Assembly (NCBI GenBank): GCA_032173965.1
Contig: JAVUNC010000005.1
Span: forward strand, 43,386,501 to 43,450,500
Source: Sitta carolinensis
Lineage: Eukaryota > Chordata > Aves > Passeriformes > Sittidae
DNA length: 64,000 nt
Reading direction: 5' to 3'
This document shows positions 23,103 to 35,490 of the stretch, piece after piece. The notes beneath the pieces are model-generated. The model searched no databases and was not told the DNA's origin. It saw only the letters and a program-made list of their open reading frames with translations. A program made the translations under genes and the position numbers. Every line of letters starts with the position of its first letter. Position 1 is the stretch's first letter.

Positions 23103-26100
23103 GCGGCCGCTCCGCCGCTCCCAGCCCGCACACACCCGGACCGGCCCCTCGGCGCTCCGGGACCGCGGGAGGGGCGTCCCCCTCCTCCGAAAAAGGGGGA
23201 TGAAGGCGGGAGAGAGCTGTGCCAGAGGGACTGCGCCAGAAGTCCCTTCGTTTGTTTAATTTCCAAGGCCGTCATGTCTAAGGGGACAGCAGGAGCTGGG
23301 ACACGATGATCTCCCAGAGGAATGGCTGGACAGAAGGATGACAGTTCTTGCTGCTGACCGCCGCTGGTTTCGGTCCGGATACAGGTTTTGGAGGGAGTTA
23401 CCATCAAGCGATCTCGACTTCCCTTAAAACAAACCTAAACCCTGTGGCTACAGTGAAACCTCACAAAGCACAGCATATCCTAAAGGTTCAGAAGTCCAAA
23501 GGGGAAAGAAAAGAAGAAACTAGAAGTATTGTGTTGTCGGTTTTGGGCAGACTCACGTGTAAGGTTTTGACTTGGGTAGCCTAAGGTACCCTGGACACAA
23601 CTGAGCACTGTTGCTTGAAAGTCCTTGATACCTAGAAGTTCTCACAACAAAATTGTATAAACATTCTGTCAAACCAACAAAATAATCAGGGCATTTTCCC
23701 AAGTGGTCAGTGGAGCACAGCAACTAATTCAGCCTCATTTTCTTCACATTACATATGTGAGAAAAATCCTTCAATATTCTGCAAATGGGCGCTACAAACA
23801 ATACTTACGAATGCTTGAGGAAAACTTGTTTCCAGGGCATGCATATGCCAATACACTTAAATTCCTAAGAGCTGAGTGGAGTTTCTGACTGATCTTCACA
23901 TTTATCTTCAGACTTTCTATGCTGAGGAATGCATTTAAGTGACACTTAACACATTTTAACACCCTGAAAAGAGCAAGTAAAATACTGTTTTATAATCAGT
24001 AAGTAGTAGAGGAAATGTATTTATTTTCCTTTCTGAAATAAACAGACTTGTTGAGTTACCACCTCTAATTGTTACACAAGTAAATCTGGAGTTCCTTCAG
24101 GCCAACTCCCTTGCAGGAGTAGGACTTCACCTTTTAGGTACAATTGTTCTCATGCTCCTGCACGAGTCACAGTGCTTTTTTTCTCTAGTTGGAGACAGCA
24201 ACACACCCGAGGCACGGGAGTATATAAACGTACTTAAATATCAACATAGTTTACTATCCTAGGAGGACCATGCAGCTTTAAAAAGTATTTCCCTGTGACC
24301 ATTTTTTAAAAGTTGGAATCATATGTTCCAACATAAGAGCGCTGTCAGAGGTAAATTTTCTGACCTGAGGACCTCAATGGTGTTTTCAAGTAAGGAGGTC
24401 TTCACAAATGAAAGACCTGGAATTTAAAAAAAAAAAGTAACACTAGACCTTGCCTTCTTGGCAGGTGTTTCTTCTTCAAGTCTAACACCAGTTTTAACAA
24501 AGTTATCCCAAAGTAAACAATGAGTGGGTTTAGTAAAGGAAGCACTATTTTCCTAATGCAGTATTCAAAGTACCTATCTAACACTAGATATGGCACATGG
24601 ACGGTGACTTGCCACCCTTCCTATATTTCTTATGAAGCTGAATGAGTTAGCTGAAGTTAAAAGGCTGCTGGGAAAAAAACAGAAATAGAAACCGTTTTTT
24701 CAATCCTTCTGCTCAGACATGAACATTAATTCATGTGCCAGAGGGTGAGAAACACTAGAGGTAAAGGTGAGCAAAAGATTAAATAGGCAAATTTTGTGGG
24801 GCATGGGGTTTTCATTGAAGTACTCATTGCACATTTCCAAACAGGAATGTGTGCTTTTCAGCACCTAGGATGAAACACCCTTATTTCCTCAGAAACTTTC
24901 TGGGTTTTTTTAAAGATCTGCCAGATGCAGTCGATCAAAGCATAGAAAGGGTAAGCAGTTGGAATAGGGACACATAAAACACTGCAACTGCTTGATGTTT
25001 TTATAATATAGTGCTTATTATAAATCATACTTTATTCAAAAGTTTAAGAGCTTTATTTACGTATCAGCCTTATTTAAATAGTACCAGCAGATTAGCCACA
25101 AGATGGTGAAACTTCAAGATAAAAAGAGCCAGGAATATGCAATATATATTTAGATATTTTAGTATTTACATACTACTATATTAACAAAGAAAGCTTTGTC
25201 CTAATGTAGCCTCTAAGCAGAGAGCATAAAATATGATCTTGTAAGACCCCAGTGCTGCATTAGTCACACCTTCCAACCAAGCTTGTGGATCTGCTGCTGC
25301 TTGGGCACTGCTCTCAGTGGTGCCCACCAGAAACAACAGCTTCCAGCTCCTGCACCAGCAGCACAAACCCTGGTACTGGGCGGTGCCTGGAGGAGCTGTG
25401 ACCACAGGACAGCAGGCCAGTTAACTAGGAACAGCTGCTGCACACAGCAGCAAGCTACAGTGGAGGAGAAATAGCTGCTTGGGCAGAGGCATCTGTCCCA
25501 CAGTTCAGGAGAGTCCTTCCACACAATTAGGAGCCATTGTCATTTTGACAGTACCTGCAAGTGCCACATCTCAAGAAATGGTTGTTTACATACGTTGGAC
25601 TTAAATCATCTGTGTCTTCAGAATTTATGTCAAAATGTGGTGCAATGCAATTCTCTGACCAAAAGCTGCTCTTTTCCCCCTTTATCTTTCCTTCTCACGC
25701 ATGGGCCATTAAGCCCTTCCTGAGCTGGAGCAGGAGCATGTTCTTATGCTATGGCATATATGCAGAATGCATTTCATTTGGCTTGGCTGAACAAAGAACA
25801 CCTGCCCTCCTCTTGCACACACAGCTGGTTTGTACAGCTCTCCTTCCTCAATCCAAAACAGAGACGTGATGCCCTGACTGTGGCAGGATACTGAACAGTA
25901 CTACTGAGAGCTCCACTGGGTACTTCTCTCACTGTTATTTTCAAAAGCCCGCAGAGTTTAAATAAATGTTCTTCCCACACACTGCACCTGCTCTCTTACT
26001 GAACCTTAACTCCACTAAAGCAAATTCTTCCAGATAGCAGCAGGAACATGAGGCTGGACTCACAGTGACACAGATGGAAATGTTAGTCCATAGATTCATT

Positions 26101-26880
26101 CTCTTATCCTTTGTTCTTCTCAGAAAGTATTTAAAAAATTAATTTCTATGGCTTAAATTAATGATAAAATGTTAAATCATTCGGCCATCCATTCTGCCAA
26201 TTTTAAAGTCCAAATACCTCAAAAATCCCTCACTGACTGCCCAGCTGTCAGTGCCCATTCTTTTCCAGTCCTTTCTCTTACTTCAGTATGCTGGCATAAT
26301 CCACAGTGCTTAACACTTGCTATTTACATTATTTTGCCTACCTTTTTTAAAGTGACCTTTCAAAGAGTGATGCCTGTTAGGAACAGAAGGTCTAGTTAAG
26401 ACTTATGATCACTTTTACAAGAGTATTCAACACTGTATTTGGTTTTCAGAGGTACATACATCAATATTGCACTTGCCTGTATTGCCATGTTTTAGGAAAA
26501 CCAAATCTCTGGAGGTGCAGCAGAGGCACACTGTCTAAAGGAGGCTTGTCAGCTGGAGCCTGGCTTTCTAGAGATGATTCCTGTCTCACTCTTCCCTTCA
26601 GAAACTGCATCTTTGCCATCCATTTTTTGCTTCATGACCATGTGTAAAGCTTACACAGCAGACACAGCACTCCCACCTGCAAGCCACAAATCATCCATAC
26701 TAATTTATGCATAGGCCATGGAGGGAGCAAAAGTGCCAGTGCACTTGTGGGATTGCCTAACAAAACCCAACTCCCACACAATGCAATCCCCTAGTTGGTG
26801 TCATGCACACACACTGGGATGCAACAAGAAAAACCCCAAACAAACCTTTATAGAGGTGGAAAACATGGAAGCTCTTTCAT

Positions 26881-27050
26881 TTGGAGCCTGGCTCAAGGTT
26901 TGGCCCAATTCTCTTTCCAGTTTTATCATGAATCTGATCTTGGCAATTTACTTTACTTCTTTGGACTTCTACTACCCTATCTGTAAAAGGAGAAGCATGA
27001 CACATCTTTCTCATGTGGAAAACCTTGAGCTCCTCCAGATTTAAAAGTGC
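26881..27050 (+). mobile_element. MIR-like SINE, forward
   Basis: The order GGAGCCTGGCT..., then CTTGGCAATTTACTTTACTT, then CTATCTGTAAAAGGAG follows the MIR consensus (CTTGGGCAAGTCACTTAACC ... CATCTGTAAAATGGGG). Strong divergence fits an ancient copy. The 3' boundary is uncertain. Confidence 0.6.
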
Positions 27051-27320
27051 TATTATTAAGTGTTGTGTTCTGATGTTCATAGGGAGAAATTAAATGTCTG
27101 ATGTCAAAGGTATGTTGGCAAAGGTACAATCAGGAAGGAACAATAAGGTCCCTTTTCCCACAATGGTAACATCTGTACTCTAAACAGGATACTGGGCTTT
27201 TTTTGAGAGACTTTTTAACTTGTCCTCCAAATCTTTTTCCAAAAGCTTTCATCAGCCAGCCTCCAGGGAAAGGGTCTACATGAAAAGAGACTGTTAGTCA
27301 TTTCCAAGTCTGAGGGCAAG

Positions 27321-27410
27321 TGGGATAGTGTTGAGTGGCACTGGTCTTGCAGTCAGCCCTGAGTGCACTGTCACGGTTCTTAGTTCCACTGCCAAAGCAT
27401 GAGCCTTTCA
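27321..27410 (+). mobile_element. MIR-like SINE 5' (tRNA-like) part
   Basis: GGATAGTGTTGAGTGGCACT, GGTCTTGCAGTCAG and GTTCTTAGTTCCACTGCCA match, in order, the tRNA-derived head of amniote MIR elements. It lies about 270 bp right of another MIR-like copy. Old and partial. Confidence 0.5.
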
Positions 27411-29258
27411 CACCCACAGCAAAGGAGATACTCCGCTTGTTTGTACCCAGCACAAACTACCATGGGATCACTCTATGACCTGCAGATTGCATTGCCAAGC
27501 TGTGACAAGCATTTAGAAGATGTTGATAAATATTCAGGTATCGAAATAAAATTTTAAATCAACCCCTCTCCTCCCTTGTCCTCTCCTGATTGAGAAATGT
27601 TTTATGTGCTTTCACAACAGAATAGCCCTGGATGCTCTGCGAGTAGGCATTTTCTACACAGTAAAAAACTGCCCAACAAAGACTTTCATGTATTAGTGAG
27701 AGGCACTTATAGAGAGTGAAGTATAGAGAAGCAAGTGAAAAATTCTAGTTCAGGGTAACAGAAGTTCTCCTTCTTTTTCCTTTCCTCTGCATACTATTGT
27801 GTCCCCCTTGCTGTGTGATGAGAAGCAATTTCAAGGTCTGTCCTCATTCTCATACAACCTAGGAAAAGTCAGCTACATAATTCCTCACTGCTGCTGGTGA
27901 GTGACAGCGATAGTGCAAACAGTACCTACAGGATGGTGGCAGTGTTTTGCATTTCAAATGCTGTGAATAAGAGCCACCTATGTAGAAGACTGAAATGCCA
28001 ACTGTTCTGTATACCCAAGAACTTGCCTGGAGCCCAGCTATTTACATTAAAGGTAGTCCACATTGCAGAGGCAAGTACAGAATTCTCCCTCTAGCAATAT
28101 GAATAGTGCTGCTCATCAGCTTACAAATTTTCTTCTGCCTCATAGTATGTGATTTGTGGCTGCCTGAGAATGAATGCATGCAGCCTCTTTGTCCCAAATC
28201 AGCCACTTTGACACTGTCACAAGGCATGCAGAACCAACAGTTGCAGCCTGCTGGCACATAAAGTTGTAAGCCAGTCCAAATACAAACATGAACTTGCATC
28301 CAAACCATTCAGGCTGCTGCCAGAACACAACCAGCCTGAATCTCCTATTACTTCATATTCTGATGGTTATATCAGGGCAACTTTTAAGCTCAAATTAAAA
28401 CAAGCACACTAGACATAGCCCATGAGCACAAGAAGTGCTCTTGGAATGTGCCACCCTAACCCACTCTGCGAGCAGCAGTGCCTGCAGTCCCCCTGAGGTG
28501 GCATGTAGCTGGTAGCTGACATCTGAGCTCCTAAAGGGTCTGCAAGTTAATACACTACAGCTTTCACCCTACTGCTCTATGGCCATAGCTGCACAGAATC
28601 CCAGCTCAGTTTGTGGCTGAGGGCTGCACACAAAGTTAGCAGACAGTGCTGGATAGGAACCTGTCAGTTTTGATTTATTTTTGAAGTACATTGCATGGTG
28701 GTGACTCTGTGTAAGTTATGTCATGCTAAATGTGTGACATCAATTATTTCCATATGGATTGACAATGTCAAATGCAAAATAGGACTTGCTTGCCAGTCAA
28801 CCAGAAAACACAGATGGGTTATGAAAGGACAGAAAAATTAATGATTATACAAGTAATCCTACACCTTGTCCTGGTGAGAGTTGTTGCAACATAGCCCTTT
28901 GAGTTTTATTACAGTGACTCTATCTACAGAGATGCATGTTACAGGGACATGAAGCTCAAATTCCTCACTAATGTAAAAAATGATCGCCTACAACTCATCT
29001 AACTGTGGAAATTTTCCAAGTGCCTGATTTTAACAACAAATATTTTAAAGGCCAGAAATGCAGACAAAAAATCCCTGAGCATAGCATAGATATTTCTATT
29101 ATGCTAAGTACGTGGATATCAACCATTTTTTCATAAGTATCCAGCAACACACTCCCTTTACTCATCTGAATTTAGTAATATGTCAAGAAGCCACTTCTGG
29201 GTCATTACTATATAATTTTACAAGATAGTTTTCAATTAATAAAGTATTTGCTTGGTTG

Positions 29259-29280
29259 TTTTTTTTTTTTTTTTTTTTTT
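29259..29280 (-). repeat. T22 homopolymer
   Basis: Twenty-two T in a row, preceded by an AT-rich segment. It could be the poly(A) tail of a minus-strand retroposed piece, but no body is recognisable. Confidence 0.85.
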
Positions 29281-29695
29281 AATATTGCTAACAGATATTA
29301 CATTTTCATATTATAATGTTTTTTATGGCAAAAAAAAAGTCTATTGATCCAAGTCTTCCCAATAGCTTCAATATGCAAGGCCTTTATAACATATTTCTGC
29401 ATATTCACTCACTACAACTGTTCCAAAGACAGGAGCAAAGCTTCATAACTTCCTGCATGTTAATATTAATTCTTAACAATATTAAAACCACAACGGCTAT
29501 GTGCATAAGTTCCTGCACTTGACTATACAATTTTGAGTACTGGAATCATGTTTTGGATTGGAATTTATATTTAGTGAATTCAGACATGAAGCTATTTGAC
29601 CATGGAGGCAAGCCATAAGATATAACACAATTGTTATTTTTAACCATCTGGGTGCTATTAAATGCTTCAGAATAGTCTATAAGAGGTTTAAGCAG

Positions 29696-29710
29696 AAAAA
29701 AAAAAAAAAA
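29696..29710 (+). repeat. A15 homopolymer
   Basis: Fifteen A in a row, followed after two bases by a T run. Confidence 0.9.
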
Positions 29711-30425
29711 GTGTTTTTTTAACAATATTCATAATGATTCTTTAGGGCTTTTAAAACCATGATTTAGTAAGGTATTGTTCATTACAAAATTTGCAAGACA
29801 GTTTTTGACAGATTGAAGCCTTCTGCTCCATTCTTATACAACCAATGAATTAAATGAGATATCACACAGTACCATTTTCTTATCCTTGGGACCTGAGTTT
29901 AGCAGGAATGTATAAGCAGCAGCTTATTTTGCAGTATTTTGGGATGCTGTATCAACACAGTAGAGTCCTAGTATTTTAGAGGGAGTTTCCTCTGAACTTC
30001 CATTACTGGAAAATATTACAGCATGAGATCACGAGAAAACAGAACAGAGAAGACACAACATTTCCCAATAAAAATTCCTATTCTTCTATAAAGCAATGCA
30101 ATTTTCTGGAACAAAATCAATGCCTTTATCCCCAGCAAAACTGTAATCAATCTTTCCTTACCTGAATTATACGTATAAAGGGTAGGATTTATTTTTGCTT
30201 ACCAATACAGCTATGTTGATGAAGCATTTATACATAAAGCAATCCTAAGAGAACCTCAGTGTTCACAGACACCTGACTGGACAGGAGAAGACACCCTGCA
30301 GCAGACAGGCTGCTCTGGGGCTGGAATAAACTGAAACCCTCTCCCTTTCAGTGCCCATCAATGTACTCATCATCGGCTGGCCTCAAGTGCCACTGAAAAA
30401 TGAAGCTGTCCCTCTTCTTGCCTTT

Positions 30426-30451
30426 AAAAAAAAAAAAAAAAAAAAAAAAAA
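30426..30451 (+). repeat. A26 homopolymer
   Basis: Twenty-six A following a G+C-richer 150-bp stretch (about 30270-30425). That layout would fit a short retroposed RNA, but I cannot name a source and see no convincing target-site duplication. Confidence 0.9.
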
Positions 30452-31394
30452 CCAAAAAGTTTTGGCAGCAGGGTTTGGGTTGGTCTGATACAGAGGGTTA
30501 CAAAGTAGTTGCTTCTGCTTGAACTATGTCTTCTGTCTTGTATCCACCTCAGGCTAACAATTTTACAGATATGATAATTTTCAAGCCCAGACAGAATAAA
30601 GGCATGATGTTGTCAACAAGAATCTCACAGACAAACACTTATATATCAAAAGAGAGGAAAAAACTATTATAGTTATAAGCCTACCAGCATTCTTGTATAG
30701 GGTTCCCTTAAATTTATTTGTTTGTGTGTGTATATATCTCACACATATACACAACCTTAACAATAACTTTAAGTATTTTAAGGGGAGAAATTTAATTAGC
30801 TTGTTCATTCTGCTAATACAGATTATTTTATGTAGGTTTTGAAATACTTGTATATTTGGAGTCTCAGTAGAAAGTATTGGTGCAATTTATAAACTAATAG
30901 CAGTATAAAGACCATAAAAACAACAAGGCATATATCAAAGTAATTAAGAGTTCCAGGGTGCAGGCACACAAAAGCTACAACCAAGTAACACACCCAAGAA
31001 GAATCCTATTAGATAAATTAAGACAAACCCTTCAGAAAAAAGTGGTATCACAAACACGTGGGACCTGACAGATCCTACTTTGCAAGTCTGACCCTCACCA
31101 ATTTCAATGATTTTCAGCATTTCAGTCACAGAGGTCTGGTACAACTACAAAACAACAGAGCATATTCTTCATTTACACTCACAAAAATCTGACATTTCTT
31201 ACAATGGAAGGTTGTCTTTTTTCTAAACACTATATTTTCTCACATTTTCTGTCCTTTAAGATATATAATAAACCTCACCCAGTTTGAAAACATAACAGGA
31301 AAACATTACTAAAATTATTTTTCATTTCCACCACAAGTTTTCACAAAAATAACCTACCATTTTCCAGCAGTTCTGTTTTATTACACTGAATCCC

Positions 31395-31630
31395 TAGGCA
31401 TGGCTTGAGGATTTGCTTGAGCTGAAAGGCAAAGGTTCCACCTTAGCTGGTGAGCAAAGCAGTGCTGGTCACATGCCTGCAGCCCTGCTGAGTGCAAAGC
31501 CAGCCCCAGCCAGCAGCTGCAAAAGGGTGCTCTCCACACACGCCCCTTTCCTAGGTGAAGGATGATCTCAGCTACAGGTGGGGCCTCCCCAGCACAGCCA
31601 CCAGCTGCTATCAGTGTCCTTGAATTTATG
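31395..31630. other. GC-richer block, unidentified
   Basis: G+C-rich compared with its surroundings, low in CpG, about 8 kb upstream of TMCC3. An 84-codon minus-strand frame crosses it without a recognisable domain. Could be an old repeat or a regulatory element. Confidence 0.35.
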
Positions 31631-33320
31631 GCCATGGGAAGCTATCCGGGCCTCAGGGCCATAAAAAGAAATGGCTGGTTGGTGAGATCAGTGTGGAAGC
31701 GACCTGTGCAAGCTGTCCACAGGCAGTAACTTAGGCACAGGAGTATTCAGACTATGGAGTAAACTGCAATAAAAACCACTGACTGCTTGGATGACACAGC
31801 TTCAGAGTTACTATGTAGGACTGATAGCTGGAGCCTGAATGCTACATGTGTGTGTATTATCAGGGCAGAGAGATGTACCTTTAATGCCTCTGTTTAGAAG
31901 TCTAGAATCTTATCCTTTAAAGCTGGCTTGTAATTTAGATTCAACAAGGGTGAGCTGCTCTGGGAGCTGGTCCAGGTGAGAGCTACTTCTGTCAAAACAA
32001 AATAAATTATTACATCGTGAAAATACATACGTCTGAATTTTATTAGCTCCTGATCTTCTACTGACACATCTACTCAAGCTGTGATGTTGACTCAGGAAAG
32101 TGGGCAGGGAATCATGCCTGAGGGCAGAAGGCAGAACACAGCAGACGTCAGAAATAAAAACTAAAGCTGATCATGCAATTACATTCTTAGGTGACAAAGT
32201 TTTAATTGTGCCATAGCACATAAGATACATGTCTATCCAAAGACTCTTAATGTAAAAGATATGGAGTCAAATGTAAACTCACCTATTACTTAGGAAAATT
32301 TGTAAAATTATGGGCACAAAATGAACTATTAAACCTTTAAAATGAACTATTTTCCTCATTTTTTTTCTATCTGAACTTCAGTAACAGCTAGAATTGGATA
32401 GGCTTGGAAAAATAACAAACCGCTTTATCCAAGCAAAAACCTAACAGGAGGCCTCAGTGTGAATTTTCTGGTAGAGCTGAGATCAGCAGTTATATCTGAA
32501 TATCATAATACCAGCTGCTGAAACTAAGATGAGGGAAAGATGAAAACTAGCAGAACTGCCTGAAGGACCAAAAATGCAAATGTGGCATTAGAACATCTGT
32601 GGAGATAAAGCATCATACATAAACAATTATCTGGTTTTCAAGAAAAGAGAAAAAAAATCTTTCTATATAACTAAATAGCTGACCCAGCAGAAATATGCTC
32701 ATCTACTCCAAGAATGAGTCATCTCCAGGAGATGCTTCACTAAATCTCTACATACTTTCCCCTTTGATCCTGGGAAGTTTGCAACTGATAAATTTCCTTT
32801 ACTTATCTGAACTTCTTATGGTTAGTCTCCAAAACTATAATGTATTTATTTTTCTAAGGCATCCAATAGTATGAAATGAGGGTGCATGTATACACAACTC
32901 AGCTTCACTGATGGAGAAAAGAAGCAGATAAGTTCAATTAAATCAGCAGGGAATTCTTGTATTCCTCTGTAGTGGAGACAGCAGCAAATAAACATTAAAA
33001 AGTTAAACAATGTCCCTGAGCATTCAAATAGCTTGAAGTGAATCATCTTCTTAGGATGAGAATAAAAACAAATGTTCAGTAACTCTCAGCATGACATCTT
33101 CAGCCATCTATCAAAATCATACAGCAGTTTAAGACCAAAAGAGATTAACTGACCCCACATTTTCAGGTCTTCTCCCCACAAGGTGTGTTCTGTAGTTACA
33201 GATAGCTTTTCATGTCCTCTTTGCATGCACAGAGCTGAACTTGCTGCAGCTTGTTTGCATTGTGACAAACCTTTTTTTGACTTGATTCCTCCAGAACTTC
33301 TTGATGTGACTCTCCTGACA

Positions 33321-33460
33321 CTGAGATTAGCTCAGTTGTCATAGTGTGGTGCTAATAAAGACAAGGTCCCAGGTGCAATCCGTATATGGGCCAGCCACTT
33401 AAGAGCTGGACTTGGTGAGCCTTGTACATGCCTTCCAACTCAGAACATTCTGTCATTTTG
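33321..33460 (+). mobile_element. tRNA-Ile-derived SINE with CR1-like tail (TguSINE1 type)
   Basis: The head is tRNA-like: A box TAGCTCAGTTG (33328), anticodon-loop region GTGGTGCTAATAA as in tRNA-Ile, and a degraded B box GGTGCAATCC (33372-33381) followed by CGTATATGGGCCA. The tail CTTAAGAGCTGGACTTGG ... CCTTCCAACTCAGAACATTC resembles a CR1 3' end, which lets CR1 machinery copy the SINE. This composite is what was described as TguSINE1 in zebra finch, so it is the best lineage marker in the window. The B box differs from GGTTCGATCC, so polymerase III activity is doubtful. Confidence 0.85.
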
Positions 33461-35140
33461 TTTCCTTTTGTAACTTCTAGATCTGCACGCATATAAATGT
33501 GTGCTGGCAAATACATGAACATGAGCATTTCCCACTCTCCTAGTTTCCCAATACTCCTCAGCAGTTGCAAATGACACTTCAGCAAACAAATCCCTTCATG
33601 CCTATCATCAACATCCTCATATTAGCCTGCAAACTCAGAAAGAAAAATAATACTTAGACAGAAAACTTTAGGTTAAAAATAACTATATACAGAAAACTTT
33701 GAGGTTAAAAATATGCTGCTCAAGCTCCCTTCTCTTTTTTATTAGATATTCTACATATGTTTAAACACCCATTACAAATTTATGCCTGCCCGATGCTTAC
33801 AGCATTTCCTAGGCAGAGCGAGCAGTTTACATGTGGCACTGCACAGTGGGCAGGGGGAACACCTACATCATGAATCCCTCTCTTCAGTCTTCCAAAAGGC
33901 TAAGCAGTTGTTGGCTGGGAACTCTCTTGGGTGGACAGTAAAATAGGGCAGCGGGAAGAAAATGAAGAGTTCCTTTGAGAAAGGATGTATCAATCTTGGT
34001 ACATTTCTAACCCAAAAAGAAAAAAGTAAGCGGACTTGTTCTGCTTGTTGCAGGTTGATTTTTATTAATCAATTCTTGCAAAAGATTTTTAAAATGCCAT
34101 GAAGTTGTGATAAACCTCTAGATTTTTGTGAACATTATCAATTTTCAACAACTAAGGACCCTTTCAAATCACTTCTAGTATGGCCAATGGGTTTTAACTC
34201 TATAAATTGTGGGCAGGCATTTTTTCCTAATGAAAGGGAAAAAAGTCTGTTAATTGGCATAAGCAAGTGCTTTTCATGCTCTGCAGAACCATTCAAAGAA
34301 GTCACAGCATCAGTATCTCTAGTTTACTACAGTCCTGCTGCAGATGTGCATTAAAATTCTGTTTTCAGCCAATAGTAAATTTGAAATGCTTTTCACTACA
34401 AGTTTCGTGGCACTTAAATATCTCTGAATGTTAGATATGGAGCTCTCAGTTACACTTACTTGTGTGTATCAAGCTAGAATTTATATATATAAACTATATG
34501 TGTGCACATAAACACACCAATACATATATGCTTTTTTTTTTTTTTATGTAGCTATCTATATGCAATAGCACCAGTTATTGAATCAGAAATATCAAGTCTT
34601 GAAGTTTTAAGACTGAGCAGATGCTATGTTTTCATATTACTAACTAGGCTGCAAGCTAGCAGAAGCACTTCTATCAGAACAGTGTCTCAGGAGGAGGGAA
34701 GAAATACATAATTTGTTCTAGCTGGCTTTTCCTAATTCAATTTAGTAGGATTTAATTGAATAAGTGCAGATCTACCTAAGGTTTATATCCATGACAACAG
34801 TTTGTTCCCTGTAAGAAGTTTCAGAAAATTCTCTAGGTCTCTGTATTTGTATCCTCCCGATTCAAATTTAACAACAGTAATTAAACTGATTTTCATCATC
34901 TAGGATTTGATAAGAATATAGTGTTGCTGCTTTGACAAATGGGGATTTCTACCCCTGAGACATCACAATTTAGTTAGACCTTTCAGATCACGTTGTCAGT
35001 ACTTGTCAGAATCAGTCTCTGAAGCAGCTGTGGCAGAACTTACCTCATAGGTGAGATACCTGCTGCAATGGATATTCAGGACTAATTTTTTGGACTTCAA
35101 ATTTCATGTAGATTTGCAAAGACACTTATATACCCATGCA

Positions 35141-35490
35141 ATCATTGAATTACAGAACAGGTAAGATAGGATGAGACTGCAAGAACATCCTCCCTGGTTA
35201 ACCAGGATCCACTAGAGCACATTACTCATGATTGTGTTGAAACAGCTTCTGAACATCTCCATAGAAGGAAACTCCACAGCCTCTCTGGGCAGCCTGTTCC
35301 AGTGCTCAGTCACCTGCACAGTGAAAGAAATTCTTCCTCATATTCAGGTAGAACTCCCTGTGAATTAGTTTCTGCCCATTGCCTCTTGTACTATTGCTTG
35401 GCACCACCAAGAGACTGGCTTCATCCTCTTGACACCCTCCCTTCAGACACTTCTATATTGAAGAATCTGATGACCTTCTCAGATCATGTG
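35141..35490 (-). mobile_element. CR1 LINE 3' fragment
   Basis: The sequence is the reverse complement of a CR1 3' region: ATCATTGAATTACAGAACAG near the 3' tail, then CACAGCCTCTCTGGGCAGCC, TGTTCCAGTGCTCAGTCACC and CTTGACACCCTCCCTTCAGA. The 5' end is truncated, as usual for CR1. The 85-codon plus frame over it is not a gene. Confidence 0.9.

Larger units (their letters stand above)
22741..23250. other. CpG island over TMCC3 exon 1
   Basis: This is the only block in the window with both very high G+C and CpG at about the frequency expected from composition. It contrasts sharply with AT-rich, CpG-poor flanks. It covers the start of intron 1, coding exon 1 and the 5' UTR/promoter of TMCC3. Scattered CpGs continue to about 22550 on the left and 23420 on the right. 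Boundaries were judged by eye. Confidence 0.9.
22931..23260 (-). promoter_or_regulatory. TMCC3: TMCC3 5' UTR and core promoter region
   Basis: This is the GC-rich stretch directly upstream (minus strand) of the TMCC3 ATG. It has no TATA box that I can see. It has GC boxes, a NotI-type GCGGCCGC site at 23011..23018 and dense CpG, typical of a dispersed-start housekeeping promoter. The transcription start cannot be fixed from sequence alone, so the boundary between 5' UTR and promoter is unknown. The frame of the TMCC3 ATG stays open through the whole region. Confidence 0.7.
23261..33320. other. TMCC3 5' flank, proximal 10 kb
   Basis: Non-coding DNA upstream of the TMCC3 promoter. It holds two MIR-like fragments (26881, 27321), long homopolymers (29259, 29696, 30426), a short TG/TA run near 30720 and GC-richer blocks at 25280-25480 and 31395-31630. 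I recognised no exon. Any distal TMCC3 promoter elements or an upstream antisense transcript would lie here, but the sequence alone does not show one. Confidence 0.65.

Noticed and set aside
22758..23135. 125- and 94-codon minus-strand frames overlapping the TMCC3 start as upstream ORFs
   Set aside because: Both begin at GTG (23135 and 23133), not ATG, so they are not convincing uORFs.
22779..23309. 176-codon plus-strand open frame in the CpG island
   Set aside because: It begins at TTG rather than ATG, is of biased Pro/Arg/Ala composition and lies opposite TMCC3 exon 1. Open frames are expected by chance at such G+C.
33321..33395. Functional tRNA-Ile gene
   Set aside because: The B box and stem pairs are degraded and a CR1-like tail follows directly, so it is a SINE head.
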